64,000 nucleotides of DNA, taken from the NCBI GenBank assembly GCA_965371445.1, contig CBDUYN010000017.1, positions 33,666 through 97,665 on the forward strand, in the 5' to 3' direction. This document shows, one piece after another, positions 1 to 7,127 of this stretch. Position 1 is the stretch's first letter; each line of letters starts with the position of its first letter. The notes below the pieces were generated by a model. The model was not told where the DNA came from. It worked only from the letters and a program-made list of their open reading frames with translations, and ran no database searches. The position numbers and the translations under genes are program-made. This DNA comes from DASWIG01 sp965371445 (lineage in GTDB: Bacteria > Acidobacteriota > Thermoanaerobaculia > Multivoradales > J023).

Positions 1-609
1 TGGTACACGCTCCAGCCCCTGGCGCTTTCGTCCGAGGACCGGGCCGAGTCTTACAGGATCGCGACGGAAGCGTTCGCGGACCAACTCGACAAACAGGCGC
101 CCGACGACATGCCGGACGACCTCGACGCCGAGCATTACCGACGGGCGCTCCTTCTCCACATGAGGGCCCTGGCCACCATCGACGGCGTGCATTTGAAACG
201 CGAGGACGGCGAGGACGGTGTCCTGGACTACGTCCTCGACCGGGAGCGGCGGTTCTGGCAGAAGCTGGCCGTCGAGCGGGAGCTTGCCAAGGACGTGGCG
301 ACCGGGATCGGACGGGCGATGGCGGCGATCACCCTCGGCGGCGGCGTCGACGGTGAGGAGCAGGCGGTTCTCGCGATGCGCGGGCTGGCGTTCTTCAAGG
401 ACGAGAAGGAGAATGTCCTGACGAGGGTCGCGTGGCTCCTGCGCGAGACCTATCCCGGGGAGAACCGGTGGATCGAGCCGGTGATGCCGGATCTCCTGGG
501 GGAGCACCTCATCATGCGGGAAATGGAGATAGACTCGACCGAATTGCTGGATCTCGTCCTGGGGCCGGGGGACGAGACGGGCGACGCGGCAACTGAGGCG
601 ACGGAATGA
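1..609 (+). CDS. C-terminal part of a protein entering from the left edge
   Basis: The frame is open from base 1 without a start codon, so the gene begins outside the window; an internal ATG lies at 109. About 202 residues are visible. They are acidic and look alpha-helical, without a catalytic motif I recognise, and end in an acidic Thr/Ala-rich tail. The stop overlaps the next ATG (ATGA at 606), which suggests translational coupling. The helical character would fit the tail of a large STAND-type or TPR-like protein, but that is a guess. Function unknown. Confidence 0.55.
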   Translation, partial: WYTLQPLALSSEDRAESYRIATEAFADQLDKQAPDDMPDDLDAEHYRRALLLHMRALATIDGVHLKREDGEDGVLDYVLDRERRFWQKLAVERELAKDVATGIGRAMAAITLGGGVDGEEQAVLAMRGLAFFKDEKENVLTRVAWLLRETYPGENRWIEPVMPDLLGEHLIMREMEIDSTELLDLVLGPGDETGDAATEATE

Positions 610-857
610 CGAAATACAAAGACAGAGTCGCGGACGACCTCGAGAGGGCCTGGGTGAACTTCGAGCCTGATTTGCCCCTTGAACCCCCTCGGCGGAGCTT
701 CCGCACCCGTTTTACGTCGAGCGTCCGGGCAATCCAACGGCGCTCCTCGCGGGAGCGTTGCTCAGGGTCCCCTGAGCCCGGAGGGCGACCCATGATAGCC
801 TGGGGTGAGGAACGAACCCCAGGTCCGCGGCGTCCTGGTTGCGGCTGTGGTGACTGA
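606..857 (+). CDS. Short hypothetical ORF, probably a truncated gene
   Basis: An 83-codon frame whose ATG overlaps the upstream stop (ATGA). The first 28 or so residues (MTKYKDRVADDLERAWVNFEPD...) look like real protein. The rest turns into Arg/Pro/Gly-rich low-quality sequence typical of non-coding high-GC DNA. The most likely reading is a coupled second gene that lost everything after its first codons. No family recognised. Confidence 0.3.
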   Translation: MTKYKDRVADDLERAWVNFEPDLPLEPPRRSFRTRFTSSVRAIQRRSSRERCSGSPEPGGRPMIAWGEERTPGPRRPGCGCGD

Positions 858-1090
858 GGAAGACGTCATGGGCATGGACGTCATCTTAGCGCAGGACGCG
901 GGCCGAAGCACCCGGCGTCGCGGGGCCAGCAGGCACAGGGTGTAGACCCTGTCGGGGCGTGTCTGGTAGAATCAAGACTGGTTCGTCGCCCGACCCGTGG
1001 GGGGCAAAACCGAGAGGAGACGACGATGCAGGCCTACCGTGCAGCGGTGGTCGTCGGCGCCACCAGCGAACTTCACATCGCCCCCAGCTC
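858..1090. other. Non-coding stretch holding a 22-codon ORF with a good ribosome binding site
   Basis: No convincing gene. A 22-codon frame starts at ATG 1026 (MQAYRAAVVVGATSELHIAPSS) behind a purine-rich site (GAGAGGAGACGACG) and stops at 1094, overlapping the start of the nucleotidyltransferase. It resembles the first strand of small AbrB-like or antitoxin-like proteins, so it may be a truncated antitoxin or a leader. That assignment is weak. Confidence 0.25.
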
Positions 1091-1486
1091 ATGAGAGACC
1101 CAGCTCTCGGCCCGCCGTCCGCGGGTGGCTGGGGCGTCGCCGACCCCCAGAAGCCAGTCGAGCCCGCTTCGGCAGACCTCCCATCTTTCGTCGATCGTGG
1201 GCTCCCGGCCAGCTACTGCCACGATCTCGACCGCGCTGTAGAGATCCTCAGGGAGCTCGGTTGCACCGAGGTCTACCTCTTCGGCTCGCTGGCCCGGGGC
1301 GCCGTCCATCCCGGGTCCGACATCGACCTCGCGATCCGTGGTTGCCCTCCGAAGCGCTTCTTTCGGGCCGTCGGGCGTCTGCTGACGGCGCTTGAGCACC
1401 CGACCGACCTGGTCGACTTGGACTGCGGTGAGGATCCCTTCGCCCGCCGCCTCCTCGCCGAAGGGAGCTTGGTCCGCCTTGTCTGA
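1091..1486 (+). CDS. MNT-type minimal nucleotidyltransferase (HEPN/MNT antitoxin-like)
   Basis: The core carries the nucleotidyltransferase signature GSLARGAVHPGSDIDLAI: the GS of the first motif and the D-x-D metal pair ten residues later. A C-terminal LVDLDC strand probably supplies the third acidic residue. Size (131 aa from ATG 1091) fits MntA-like antitoxins, which in characterised systems adenylylate a HEPN RNase partner. The frame is open further upstream, to 959, but those codons read as junk, so 1091 is preferred. The next gene, a HEPN protein, starts on a TTG that overlaps this stop, the usual arrangement for these pairs. Confident on the fold, less on the role. Confidence 0.7.
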   Translation: MRDPALGPPSAGGWGVADPQKPVEPASADLPSFVDRGLPASYCHDLDRAVEILRELGCTEVYLFGSLARGAVHPGSDIDLAIRGCPPKRFFRAVGRLLTALEHPTDLVDLDCGEDPFARRLLAEGSLVRLV

Positions 1487-1938
1487 GAAGCTCGCCGCCC
1501 TGGTCCGCGAAGAAATCGGTCTCGTCGATCACCTCTTCGAGGAATACGAGGAGCTCCTCGACAAGTCGCTGCGCGCTGCTCCGGACAAAGTCGAGAAGGC
1601 AGCCCTCGCCACCATTCTCCACTCGTTCTACAACGGGCTCGAAAACATCTTCTCCACGATCGCGCGGGAGATCGACAGTCGGGCCGTCAGGCGAGCGATC
1701 ACACCGCCTGCTACTGGATCAGATGGCTGCACCGACCCAGGCTAGAGGTGCGGTCCTCACTCGGGCCACGGCGCGGCGCCTCGAAGAGTTTCTCGGCTTC
1801 CGCCACTTCTTCCGGCATTCCTATTCCTTCTTTCTGAGATGGGAGCGAATGGAACCCCTCGTCGAAGCCATTCGGGAGCTCTGGCAGGAAATCCAGATCG
1901 AGGTGGAGCGCTTCCTGGGTGACCCGACTGCGTCCTGA
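1479..1938 (+). pseudogene. HEPN (HepT-like) RNase partner, frameshifted
   Basis: Translation starts at TTG 1479, overlapping the nucleotidyltransferase stop. It reads a helical HEPN N-terminus (EKLAALVREEIGLVDHLFEE..., ...FYNGLENIFSTIAREID) to about 1678. The frame then shifts: the continuation GPSGERSHRLLLDQMAAPTQ...RRLEEFLGFRHFFRHSYSF lies in the +1 frame and ends at 1938. The R-x4-H HEPN catalytic motif (RHFFRH) and the helix after it sit in the second frame, so the main frame alone gives a protein without an active site that stops at 1745. It is either a real inactivating indel or a sequencing error. The pair would otherwise be a HEPN/MNT toxin-antitoxin module. Confidence 0.65.
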
Positions 1939-2286
1939 TGCCGACGTTCGGCGCCCGACGACGGCGTCCACCGCGGTACGGACGTCGAAGTCCCCCCGGC
2001 ACGCTTCTTCGCCGTGCCTCGCTGGTTGACGGAGGAGAGGGTTGGGCCGGCCGGGAGCGGATGAGGGGGGGACCTCGCCCGCCGGCGCGCCAGCCGTGTC
2101 AGGCCGGTCAACGCCGCTCGGCGACTCTCTGCCCCTCTCCCCGCTAGGGTGACAAAAAACGTCAAGTGGACTTCTTTAAACGAGCACAAGTGGACCACTT
2201 TTGGCGAGCGGCAAAGTCCGGGAGGCGCGCCGACGGCTCGAGAGGCTCACGAACGAGAGCGGCCTTGGATTCGACTGGACGGCCCG
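1939..2286. other. Intergenic stretch, possible IS21-like terminal repeats
   Basis: No gene seen. At about 2163-2205 there are two spaced copies of an AAGTGGAC core, the second extended to AAGTGGACCACTTTT. Spaced repeats of this kind resemble the multiple terminal repeats of IS21-family elements. No istA or istB frame is present, so at most this is a scar. Confidence 0.25.
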
Positions 2287-2375
2287 TCAGCCTTGCCTGT
2301 CCAGAAGCTCGACGACAGGACGCAGAAGCTCCTCGTCCACCGGCCGTCCGGCGTCCTCGGCTAATTGGCGGTAGT
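2286..2375. repeat. 90-bp direct repeat, copy 1 (TPR gene 3' end)
   Basis: Nearly the same sequence recurs at 5756-5844 with a handful of substitutions and one single-base gap. Both copies encode, on the minus strand, the terminal TPR-protein sequence YRQ(L/F)AEDAGRPVDEEL. They mark two separate decayed copies of the same gene family. Confidence 0.75.
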
Positions 2376-3035
2376 GCGGCACGAAGATCGCCATCCAATG
2401 CTCGAAGGCGTCCGGCAGCCGCAAGAAGAACGGCGCGAGCGTCCGCACCGCTTCCTCGGCTGCGGCCAAGGCGTCCTCGCGACAGCCGAGAGCGCTGAGC
2501 ATTACACCCAGGTTGTTAAGGCTGCTGGCAAGATGAGGGAGGAAAGCGTCGGGCCGCGAATGCGCCAGCTCGGGTCGCTCACTGCGACGCCGGACATCGG
2601 CCGGCGGGACGCCGACGGTCCCAGTGAAAGATGGGACGCGGACGCGCCCCCCGGGTAGCGACGGAATAAGGGCGCCAGGAGGTCACGCCGGCCGGCGCGG
2701 AGGAAGTCGAGGCTCTTTTGGGTCGCTGCCAAAGCGACCTCGCGCAGGGGTACCGAAGAGTCGAAGAAGTCGTCCTCGCAGAAACGGACCAGCCGTAGGG
2801 CCAGCCCGTATTCGCCGCTGTCCTCGACCTTCGTTGCCAGAACCTGTCCGACCGGGTCCCCGATCTCGACCGCCACCTCCAGCGCCGGGTCAGCCAACTC
2901 TTCAAGGCGGCCTTCAAAGGCTCGGGCGAGATCGGCCTTCTGCTCAGGCCGGCGCACCGCCAAGCGGGTGAGGACGGTCAGGGCGTGGCGGCCGTCGTGA
3001 AAGGCGCGTTCTCGTCCGTGGGGTTCGGCGGCCAT
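2287..3035 (-). pseudogene. TPR protein, interrupted
   Basis: The N-terminal part (from 3035; ALTVLTRLAVRRPEQKADLARAF...) is a paralogue of the first 90 residues of the intact TPR protein at 3201-4751, which is divergently oriented. The homology ends at about 2660, where a 42-bp repeat with a GGGAC/GTCCC hairpin is inserted. TPR-like sequence resumes in another frame (SLNNLGVMLSALGCREDALAAAEEAV...) and ends at 2287 with YRQLAEDAGRPVDEEL...ELLDRQG. Only the extreme ends remain, so most of the TPR array was lost. Not expected to make a functional protein. Confidence 0.6.
2598..2639. repeat. Dispersed 42-bp hairpin repeat, copy A
   Basis: Shares about 38 of 42 positions with 3116-3157. The unit contains GGGAC-(7 nt)-GTCCC, which can fold as a hairpin, followed by a trailing GGGACGC. 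Copy A lies exactly where the TPR pseudogene loses its reading frame, so it looks mobile. It resembles REP-type interspersed palindromes. Confidence 0.65.
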
Positions 3036-3115
3036 GGCGTTGATTCTAGCCGTTGAATCGGCTCATTCAGCTCCGCAACAGAGGAGCAGGCAGAAGACAA
3101 GGACGCTGACGCGTT

Positions 3116-3157
3116 CGGCCGGCGGGACGCCAGCGGTCCCAGTGGAAGATAGGACGC
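3116..3157. repeat. Dispersed 42-bp hairpin repeat, copy B
   Basis: Second copy of the hairpin repeat, in the 160-bp gap between the divergent TPR pseudogene and the intact TPR gene, about 45 bp before the start of the latter. It could form a structure in that gene's 5' untranslated region. Confidence 0.65.
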
Positions 3158-3200
3158 CGCATCAGGGCGGTGCGCAATACCGCGGGATAAGATCCCGACC

Positions 3201-4751
3201 ATGGACCCCCGCGTCTCCCTGACCGTCCTCACTCGCATCGCGGCCCGCAGACCGACGGCCCGGACTCTCTTGCATCAGGCCCTCGCCGGACGCCTCCGCA
3301 AGCTCGTCGACACCGCGGTCGACGTCGCCGTCGAGACCGGCGATCCCCTCGGGCGCGTCACGGCCAAAGTCGTCGAGGAGCAGGCGGACGGGCTCCTTCT
3401 CGGCAACCTCGTGGAGCGTCTGAACGGGGCCGATCTCCAGCAGTCGGTCCCCTTGAGCGAGCTTGCCCTCACCGCTACCCGGCGGCTCCTTGAGCTGCGC
3501 CGACGGCAATGGACCGAGCCGGACGTCCGGCAGCAGGACGAGATCGCCGTCCTCCACCGCGACGTCTCCATGCGCCTCGCCGCCGTCGGACGCGTCGAAG
3601 AGGCTCTGGTCTACGACCGGCAAGCCGTGGCGAGCTACCGTCGGATCTTCCGCGATGAGCCCGAGAGCTACGATTCAGAGCTCGCCGCCAGCCTCAACAA
3701 CCTCGGCAACCGCCTCGCCCAACTCGGACGGCTCGAGGAAGCCCTCCAAGTCAGCATCGAGGCGGCCGAGCTCTTCGAAGCCATCGAGCAGAATCGACCC
3801 GGGGTCCACCTCCCTCTCTTTGCCCAGTCGCTGCACAACATGGCTTCCCGTCTGCGCGCCCTCGGTGCTCGCGACAAAGCGCTCCAAGTCATGGACTGGG
3901 CTCTCGAACGACGCCGCTATCTTTTCGAGGAAGAGCCGGCACGCTACCGAGCCAACGTGGCGACCAGCCTCGACGGCAAAGGGGTGCTCCTCAGCGAGCT
4001 CGGACGCTATGAAGAAGCCGCCGTCACCCTGGCCGAAGCGGTCGACCTGTGGCGTCAGCTTGCCACCGTCCGGCCAGATACCCACCTGGACGATCTCGCC
4101 CGCGTCCTCAACACCCTTGCCCCGGTCCTTGGCCAGCTGGGTAAAGCAGACGCGGCGTGTCAGCTCTCGGCGGAAGCCGTCGATGTCTACCGGCGACTGG
4201 CCGGCGAGCGTCCCGACGCCTTCTCCGCCGACCTCGCCCGCGGTCTGGTCCACCTGGGACAGAGCCTGGCGGCGTCGGGAAGCGCCGGGGAGGGAGTCGG
4301 ACCGTTGGAGGAAGCGGTCTCCATTTTCAGCGAGTTGGCCTACCGGGCGCCGGACGTCTTCACCCGTGCTCTGGCGTCGGCCCGGGTGCTCCTCGCCGGG
4401 TTGCTGGTGAGCCTTGACGATCCTGAGACAGCGCTCGTCCATCTCGAGCCGGCGATTCAGGAACAGCAGCGACTGAGGACGGAAGGAGTGTCGGAGGTAC
4501 GGGCCAGCCTCGCCCTCGGCCTCCAGACACGGGGCTTGACGCGAGAAAGACTGGCGCGGCTCGACGGGGCCGTCGCCGACCTCCGCGGCGCGGCGGATCT
4601 CCACCGCGAGTTGGCCGGCGAGCGTCCCGGTGTCTTCGAGCCACTGCTCGACAGGAATCTGAAGGACCTCGAGCGAGTCCTCGAGCGGCTGGGACGTCCA
4701 CAGGGGACGAGCAAAGCTCAGAGCACCTCCTCGAAGGCAACGAGGAGTTGA
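3201..4751 (+). CDS. TPR-repeat protein (516 aa)
   Basis: A soluble alpha-helical protein without signal peptide or membrane segment. From about residue 110 it shows repeated TPR signatures (for example SLNNLGNRLAQLGRLEEALQ, LDGKGVLLSELGRYEEAAVT, GLVHLGQSLAASG), roughly eight to nine units in 40- to 46-residue steps. The first 100 residues (LTVLTRIAARRPTARTLLHQALAGRL...) are a conserved non-TPR cap shared with the broken paralogue at 2287-3035. TPR proteins act as protein-protein adaptors; in this window TPRs also occur fused to CHAT. The ATG at 3201 is the first start consistent with the paralogue. The specific role is unknown. Confidence 0.85.
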   Translation: MDPRVSLTVLTRIAARRPTARTLLHQALAGRLRKLVDTAVDVAVETGDPLGRVTAKVVEEQADGLLLGNLVERLNGADLQQSVPLSELALTATRRLLELRRRQWTEPDVRQQDEIAVLHRDVSMRLAAVGRVEEALVYDRQAVASYRRIFRDEPESYDSELAASLNNLGNRLAQLGRLEEALQVSIEAAELFEAIEQNRPGVHLPLFAQSLHNMASRLRALGARDKALQVMDWALERRRYLFEEEPARYRANVATSLDGKGVLLSELGRYEEAAVTLAEAVDLWRQLATVRPDTHLDDLARVLNTLAPVLGQLGKADAACQLSAEAVDVYRRLAGERPDAFSADLARGLVHLGQSLAASGSAGEGVGPLEEAVSIFSELAYRAPDVFTRALASARVLLAGLLVSLDDPETALVHLEPAIQEQQRLRTEGVSEVRASLALGLQTRGLTRERLARLDGAVADLRGAADLHRELAGERPGVFEPLLDRNLKDLERVLERLGRPQGTSKAQSTSSKATRS

Positions 4752-5571
4752 TGAACGGACCGCATGGCCCGGATTGTCGAACAGCCTGATCACCGCAGGC
4801 TTCACTTATACCTCGGATAGAGAAGGTCGTCGTTGCCGTCTGCCGCCTCCCTGTGGCCCGCTCTTCAAGCCGGGAGAGCTTTTCCTCAGAAAGGTCGTCA
4901 AGCTCCTTGTGGCGGTCGAATTCCTCACCGTAGTGCTGAGCGCGCATCCTCAGGACCTGGAGGTTGGGAACCTCCCGAAAGCCGCCGCTCTCATGCCAGG
5001 CGAGGCTTGCTGCGTTGGCGAGACGGATCGAGCTGTAGATCCGGTCGACGTCGTCCGGAAGCGCGGCGACGGCGCGTGCCAAGAGCGCTCCGGCGAGCCC
5101 ACGGCGCTGCACGGCAGGGTCGACGAAGACCAGGTTGAGAAGCGTTCCGAGGCGGAACTCGCGCAGCAGGACGGCCCCGGCGACCATTGCGTCCACCTCG
5201 GCCAGGCGCGACGCGGCCAGGGGCTCTCCGTGGACCCCTTCCAGGTGATTGTGGATGTCCTCCCGGGCGTGATCGGGGAAGCAGCGCGGCGTGCACTCGG
5301 GGAAATCCGCCGTCTCCCAGAACGCGGCCTCGAAGGCGCGCCGCAAAGATCCTTCGTCCGCCTCTGTGACCGGGCGGGCGACCGCCCCGGGCGGCAGCTC
5401 AGGGGATGGCTTGAGGTCGCCTCGCGCCAGAATCAGGGGAACCACGGCCGAGCACCTCCGGACGTACATCGTCCCTTCGAAGTACTCGTAGATCCATCCG
5501 AGCTCGCGAGGCGTCGCCAGGTACTGCTGCCAGGAAAGGCCGTCGGTGACAGGCGCGGGAGTCGGGCTCAT
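4360..5571 (-). CDS. GNAT-family N-acetyltransferase
   Basis: Residues about 60-225 form a GNAT fold: the acetyl-CoA pyrophosphate loop is VDPAVQRRGLAGALLARAVA (Q/R-x-x-G-x-A motif), followed by a typical closing NAASLAWHESGGFREV segment. The substrate cannot be read from sequence. The frame stays open far past the domain and runs about 390 bases antisense into the TPR gene. Residues beyond about 240 are low-complexity and probably not native, so the original stop may have been lost and the true 3' end may be near 4860. The start at 5571 is an ATG. Confidence 0.65.
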   Translation of the reverse strand: MSPTPAPVTDGLSWQQYLATPRELGWIYEYFEGTMYVRRCSAVVPLILARGDLKPSPELPPGAVARPVTEADEGSLRRAFEAAFWETADFPECTPRCFPDHAREDIHNHLEGVHGEPLAASRLAEVDAMVAGAVLLREFRLGTLLNLVFVDPAVQRRGLAGALLARAVAALPDDVDRIYSSIRLANAASLAWHESGGFREVPNLQVLRMRAQHYGEEFDRHKELDDLSEEKLSRLEERATGRRQTATTTFSIRGISEACGDQAVRQSGPCGPFINSSLPSRRCSELCSSPVDVPAARGLARGPSDSCRAVARRHRDARRPTRGGDPPRRGGRRRPRRAAPVFLASSPVSGGRGRGWPVPPTLLPSSVAAVPESPARDGRALSQDRQGSPATRRGAPGPTPEHG

Positions 5572-5728
5572 GCTCTCAGCATATCACCGGGAATTCGTCG
5601 AGACCGTCCTCTCCTGGCCACCGGAGGACGTCACCCTCCCCGCCGAGCTCCTGACGGCGCTCGGCGGCGGCATCGTGACGAGCGGCGGCACCGGCTACAG
5701 CACCTACAAGCCGTTTCTGGTCACCTAA
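5570..5728 (+). CDS. Small hypothetical protein (52 aa)
   Basis: ATG 5570 reads MLSAYHREFVETVLSWPPED... and ends PFLVT. Composition looks protein-like (Trp, Tyr, acidic residues), but there is no recognisable motif. It lies divergently against the start of the acetyltransferase, and its longer form (ATG 5546) would overlap that gene. No strong ribosome binding site. Low confidence. Confidence 0.3.
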   Translation: MLSAYHREFVETVLSWPPEDVTLPAELLTALGGGIVTSGGTGYSTYKPFLVT

Positions 5729-5755
5729 CCTGATTGGACTCGGCTGAGCGGCCGC

Positions 5756-5857
5756 GTCAGCTTTGTCTGTCCAGAAGCTCGACGACAGGACGTAAAGCTC
5801 CTCGTCCACCGGACGTCCGGCGTCCTCGGCGAACTGGCGATAGTTTCGCATCTCCAT
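5756..5857 (-). pseudogene. Remnant of a TPR-protein 3' end
   Basis: The minus strand reads NYRQFAEDAGRPVDEEL, then loses frame through a single-base gap relative to the copy at 2286-2375. Only the last 35 or so codons of the family survive. It is the third representative of this TPR family within 3.5 kb. Confidence 0.6.
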
Positions 5858-5945
5858 GAAATCTTCACGAGAGGATTATCCTCTCCATCTCGGAGACTTG
5901 GGGCGGTGCCACGGGGACGATCCGAGATTCCGTGAGGGAAACGAG

Positions 5946-6130
5946 CATATATGGCCATATGGACGCGATATTCGGTCCTTCGTCGAGCACATATGGCCAT
6001 ATGGGACGCGATATTCGGTCCTTCGTCGCGTTCCTATGGCCATAGGAAGAGGACGGAAGACTCTCCGTCGCGTCCATATGGCCATACCAAGAGGACGGAC
6101 GGTCGTTCGTCGCGTCCATATGACCGTCGT
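5946..6130. repeat. Tandem array of 42-bp palindromic units (left array)
   Basis: Five units with TGGCCA-type centres at 5952, 5994, 6037, 6079 and 6121 (spacings 42, 43, 42, 42). Each core is a palindrome: a 12-bp ATATGGCCATAT, a 14-bp CATATGGCCATATG, then an 18-bp TTCCTATGGCCATAGGAA in unit 3, where both arms changed together. Units 4 and 5 are degraded. Linkers are similar between units (GACGCGATATTCGGTCCTTC or AAGAGGACGG...TCGTCGCGTC). No cas gene is nearby and there are no unique spacers, so this is not CRISPR. The 42-bp period leaves frames open on both strands, but no start or binding site supports a protein. Confidence 0.85.
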
Positions 6131-6199
6131 GAGCCGAGGAATTCCTAAAAAACCTGACGCCGCGCTCACGGAGACGGTCTGAGAAGAAACCGTCCTTGG

Positions 6200-6522
6200 G
6201 ACGAGATCATCGGCTGACGGCGTCGGCTTCTTCGTTGAGGCTTCTTCGTCGCGGCCCGGCTGACGCCGGGTGATCGCGTTCTCGAAAGCCAGTTAGGAAC
6301 GGGGCAAAACGGAGACCTCGTCCTCGAAAGCCGGATCGGGTTGGCCCAAGACAGAGACGACCGTGCCCGGCGGACGACGGCGCGGACGGTGACGTCCTCG
6401 AAGCTCTTCTCCGCGAGGAGCTCGCGGGCGGCCGCGAGGAGCTTGTCCATGGTGGCGCGGGCGCGAGCTTGCTGCGGGGTCCTGACAGACGCGGGCTTCG
6501 GGGGCTTCTTGCTGCGTTTCAT
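6200..6522 (-). pseudogene. TetR-type regulator, N-terminal remnant
   Basis: From ATG 6522 the frame reads a TetR DNA-binding start (RTPQQARARATMDKLLAAARELLAEKSFEDVTVRAVVRRA). It degenerates into repeats where the recognition helix and ligand domain should follow. The downstream bases contain two near-copies of TCGAAAGCC about 50 bp apart, suggesting small duplications. A full TetR protein is about 200 aa; here only the first 50 are credible. Confidence 0.5.
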
Positions 6523-7127
6523 CGGTATCTCCGAGGTCGACCCCCATCACACGATAGCATGCTGGTTCCATTCCAGCCCAGACGAGACGATCTGGCACGA
6601 AGGACGCGCCACACCCGGCGCGGGAATGGCCCACGTGGGCGATATCCCAACGTTCTACTCGACGAGGACGACGAGTGTCGACCCCTCGACTTATGTGTGG
6701 CTACCCGCGAGTTGTGGTCGAGCATGTCGAGTACCACGTGAAGCTCCTGAGGCCGTGGGAGCGCGGCGGAAAGGGTGGCTCGACCGGCCGAAGGTCGGCC
6801 ACACTTTCCGCGGGCCTTCCACAGCCGCCGGCAGGCGTGGCAGATTCCATCGCCCTCTTGGTTCCCCATGCCAATCAGGGACGACGTACCCATATCAAGG
6901 CGGGCTGGCACAGCTGAGTGGCTCACTTCTGGTGAGCAAACTATGCTCACTTCTGGGGTGAAGTCCACGCCAGCGGGCGCGCCTCATTCGCGCTCGCCAC
7001 GCCTGGTTCCCGCCCTACTCCTAGAAGGTACATTCTAGGAAGCAGGCGCGCCCCGGTCGCTCGTTCTCCGATCTTCGCCCCCGGCTTTCCCCCCCAGGTC
7101 GACGGCAAATGCTCGCCGCACCAGCGA
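6523..7127. other. 605-bp stretch without a convincing gene
   Basis: All six frames give only low-quality Arg/Pro/Ser-rich translations. Two direct copies of GCTCACTTCTGG occur about 25 bp apart at roughly 6921-6956. It separates the accessory left region from the end of the CHAT gene cluster. Confidence 0.5.

Noticed and set aside
5946..6130. CRISPR array
   Set aside because: Units are similar along their whole 42 bp, so there are no unique spacers; each repeat is a full palindrome and no cas gene is nearby. The same applies to 63745-64000.
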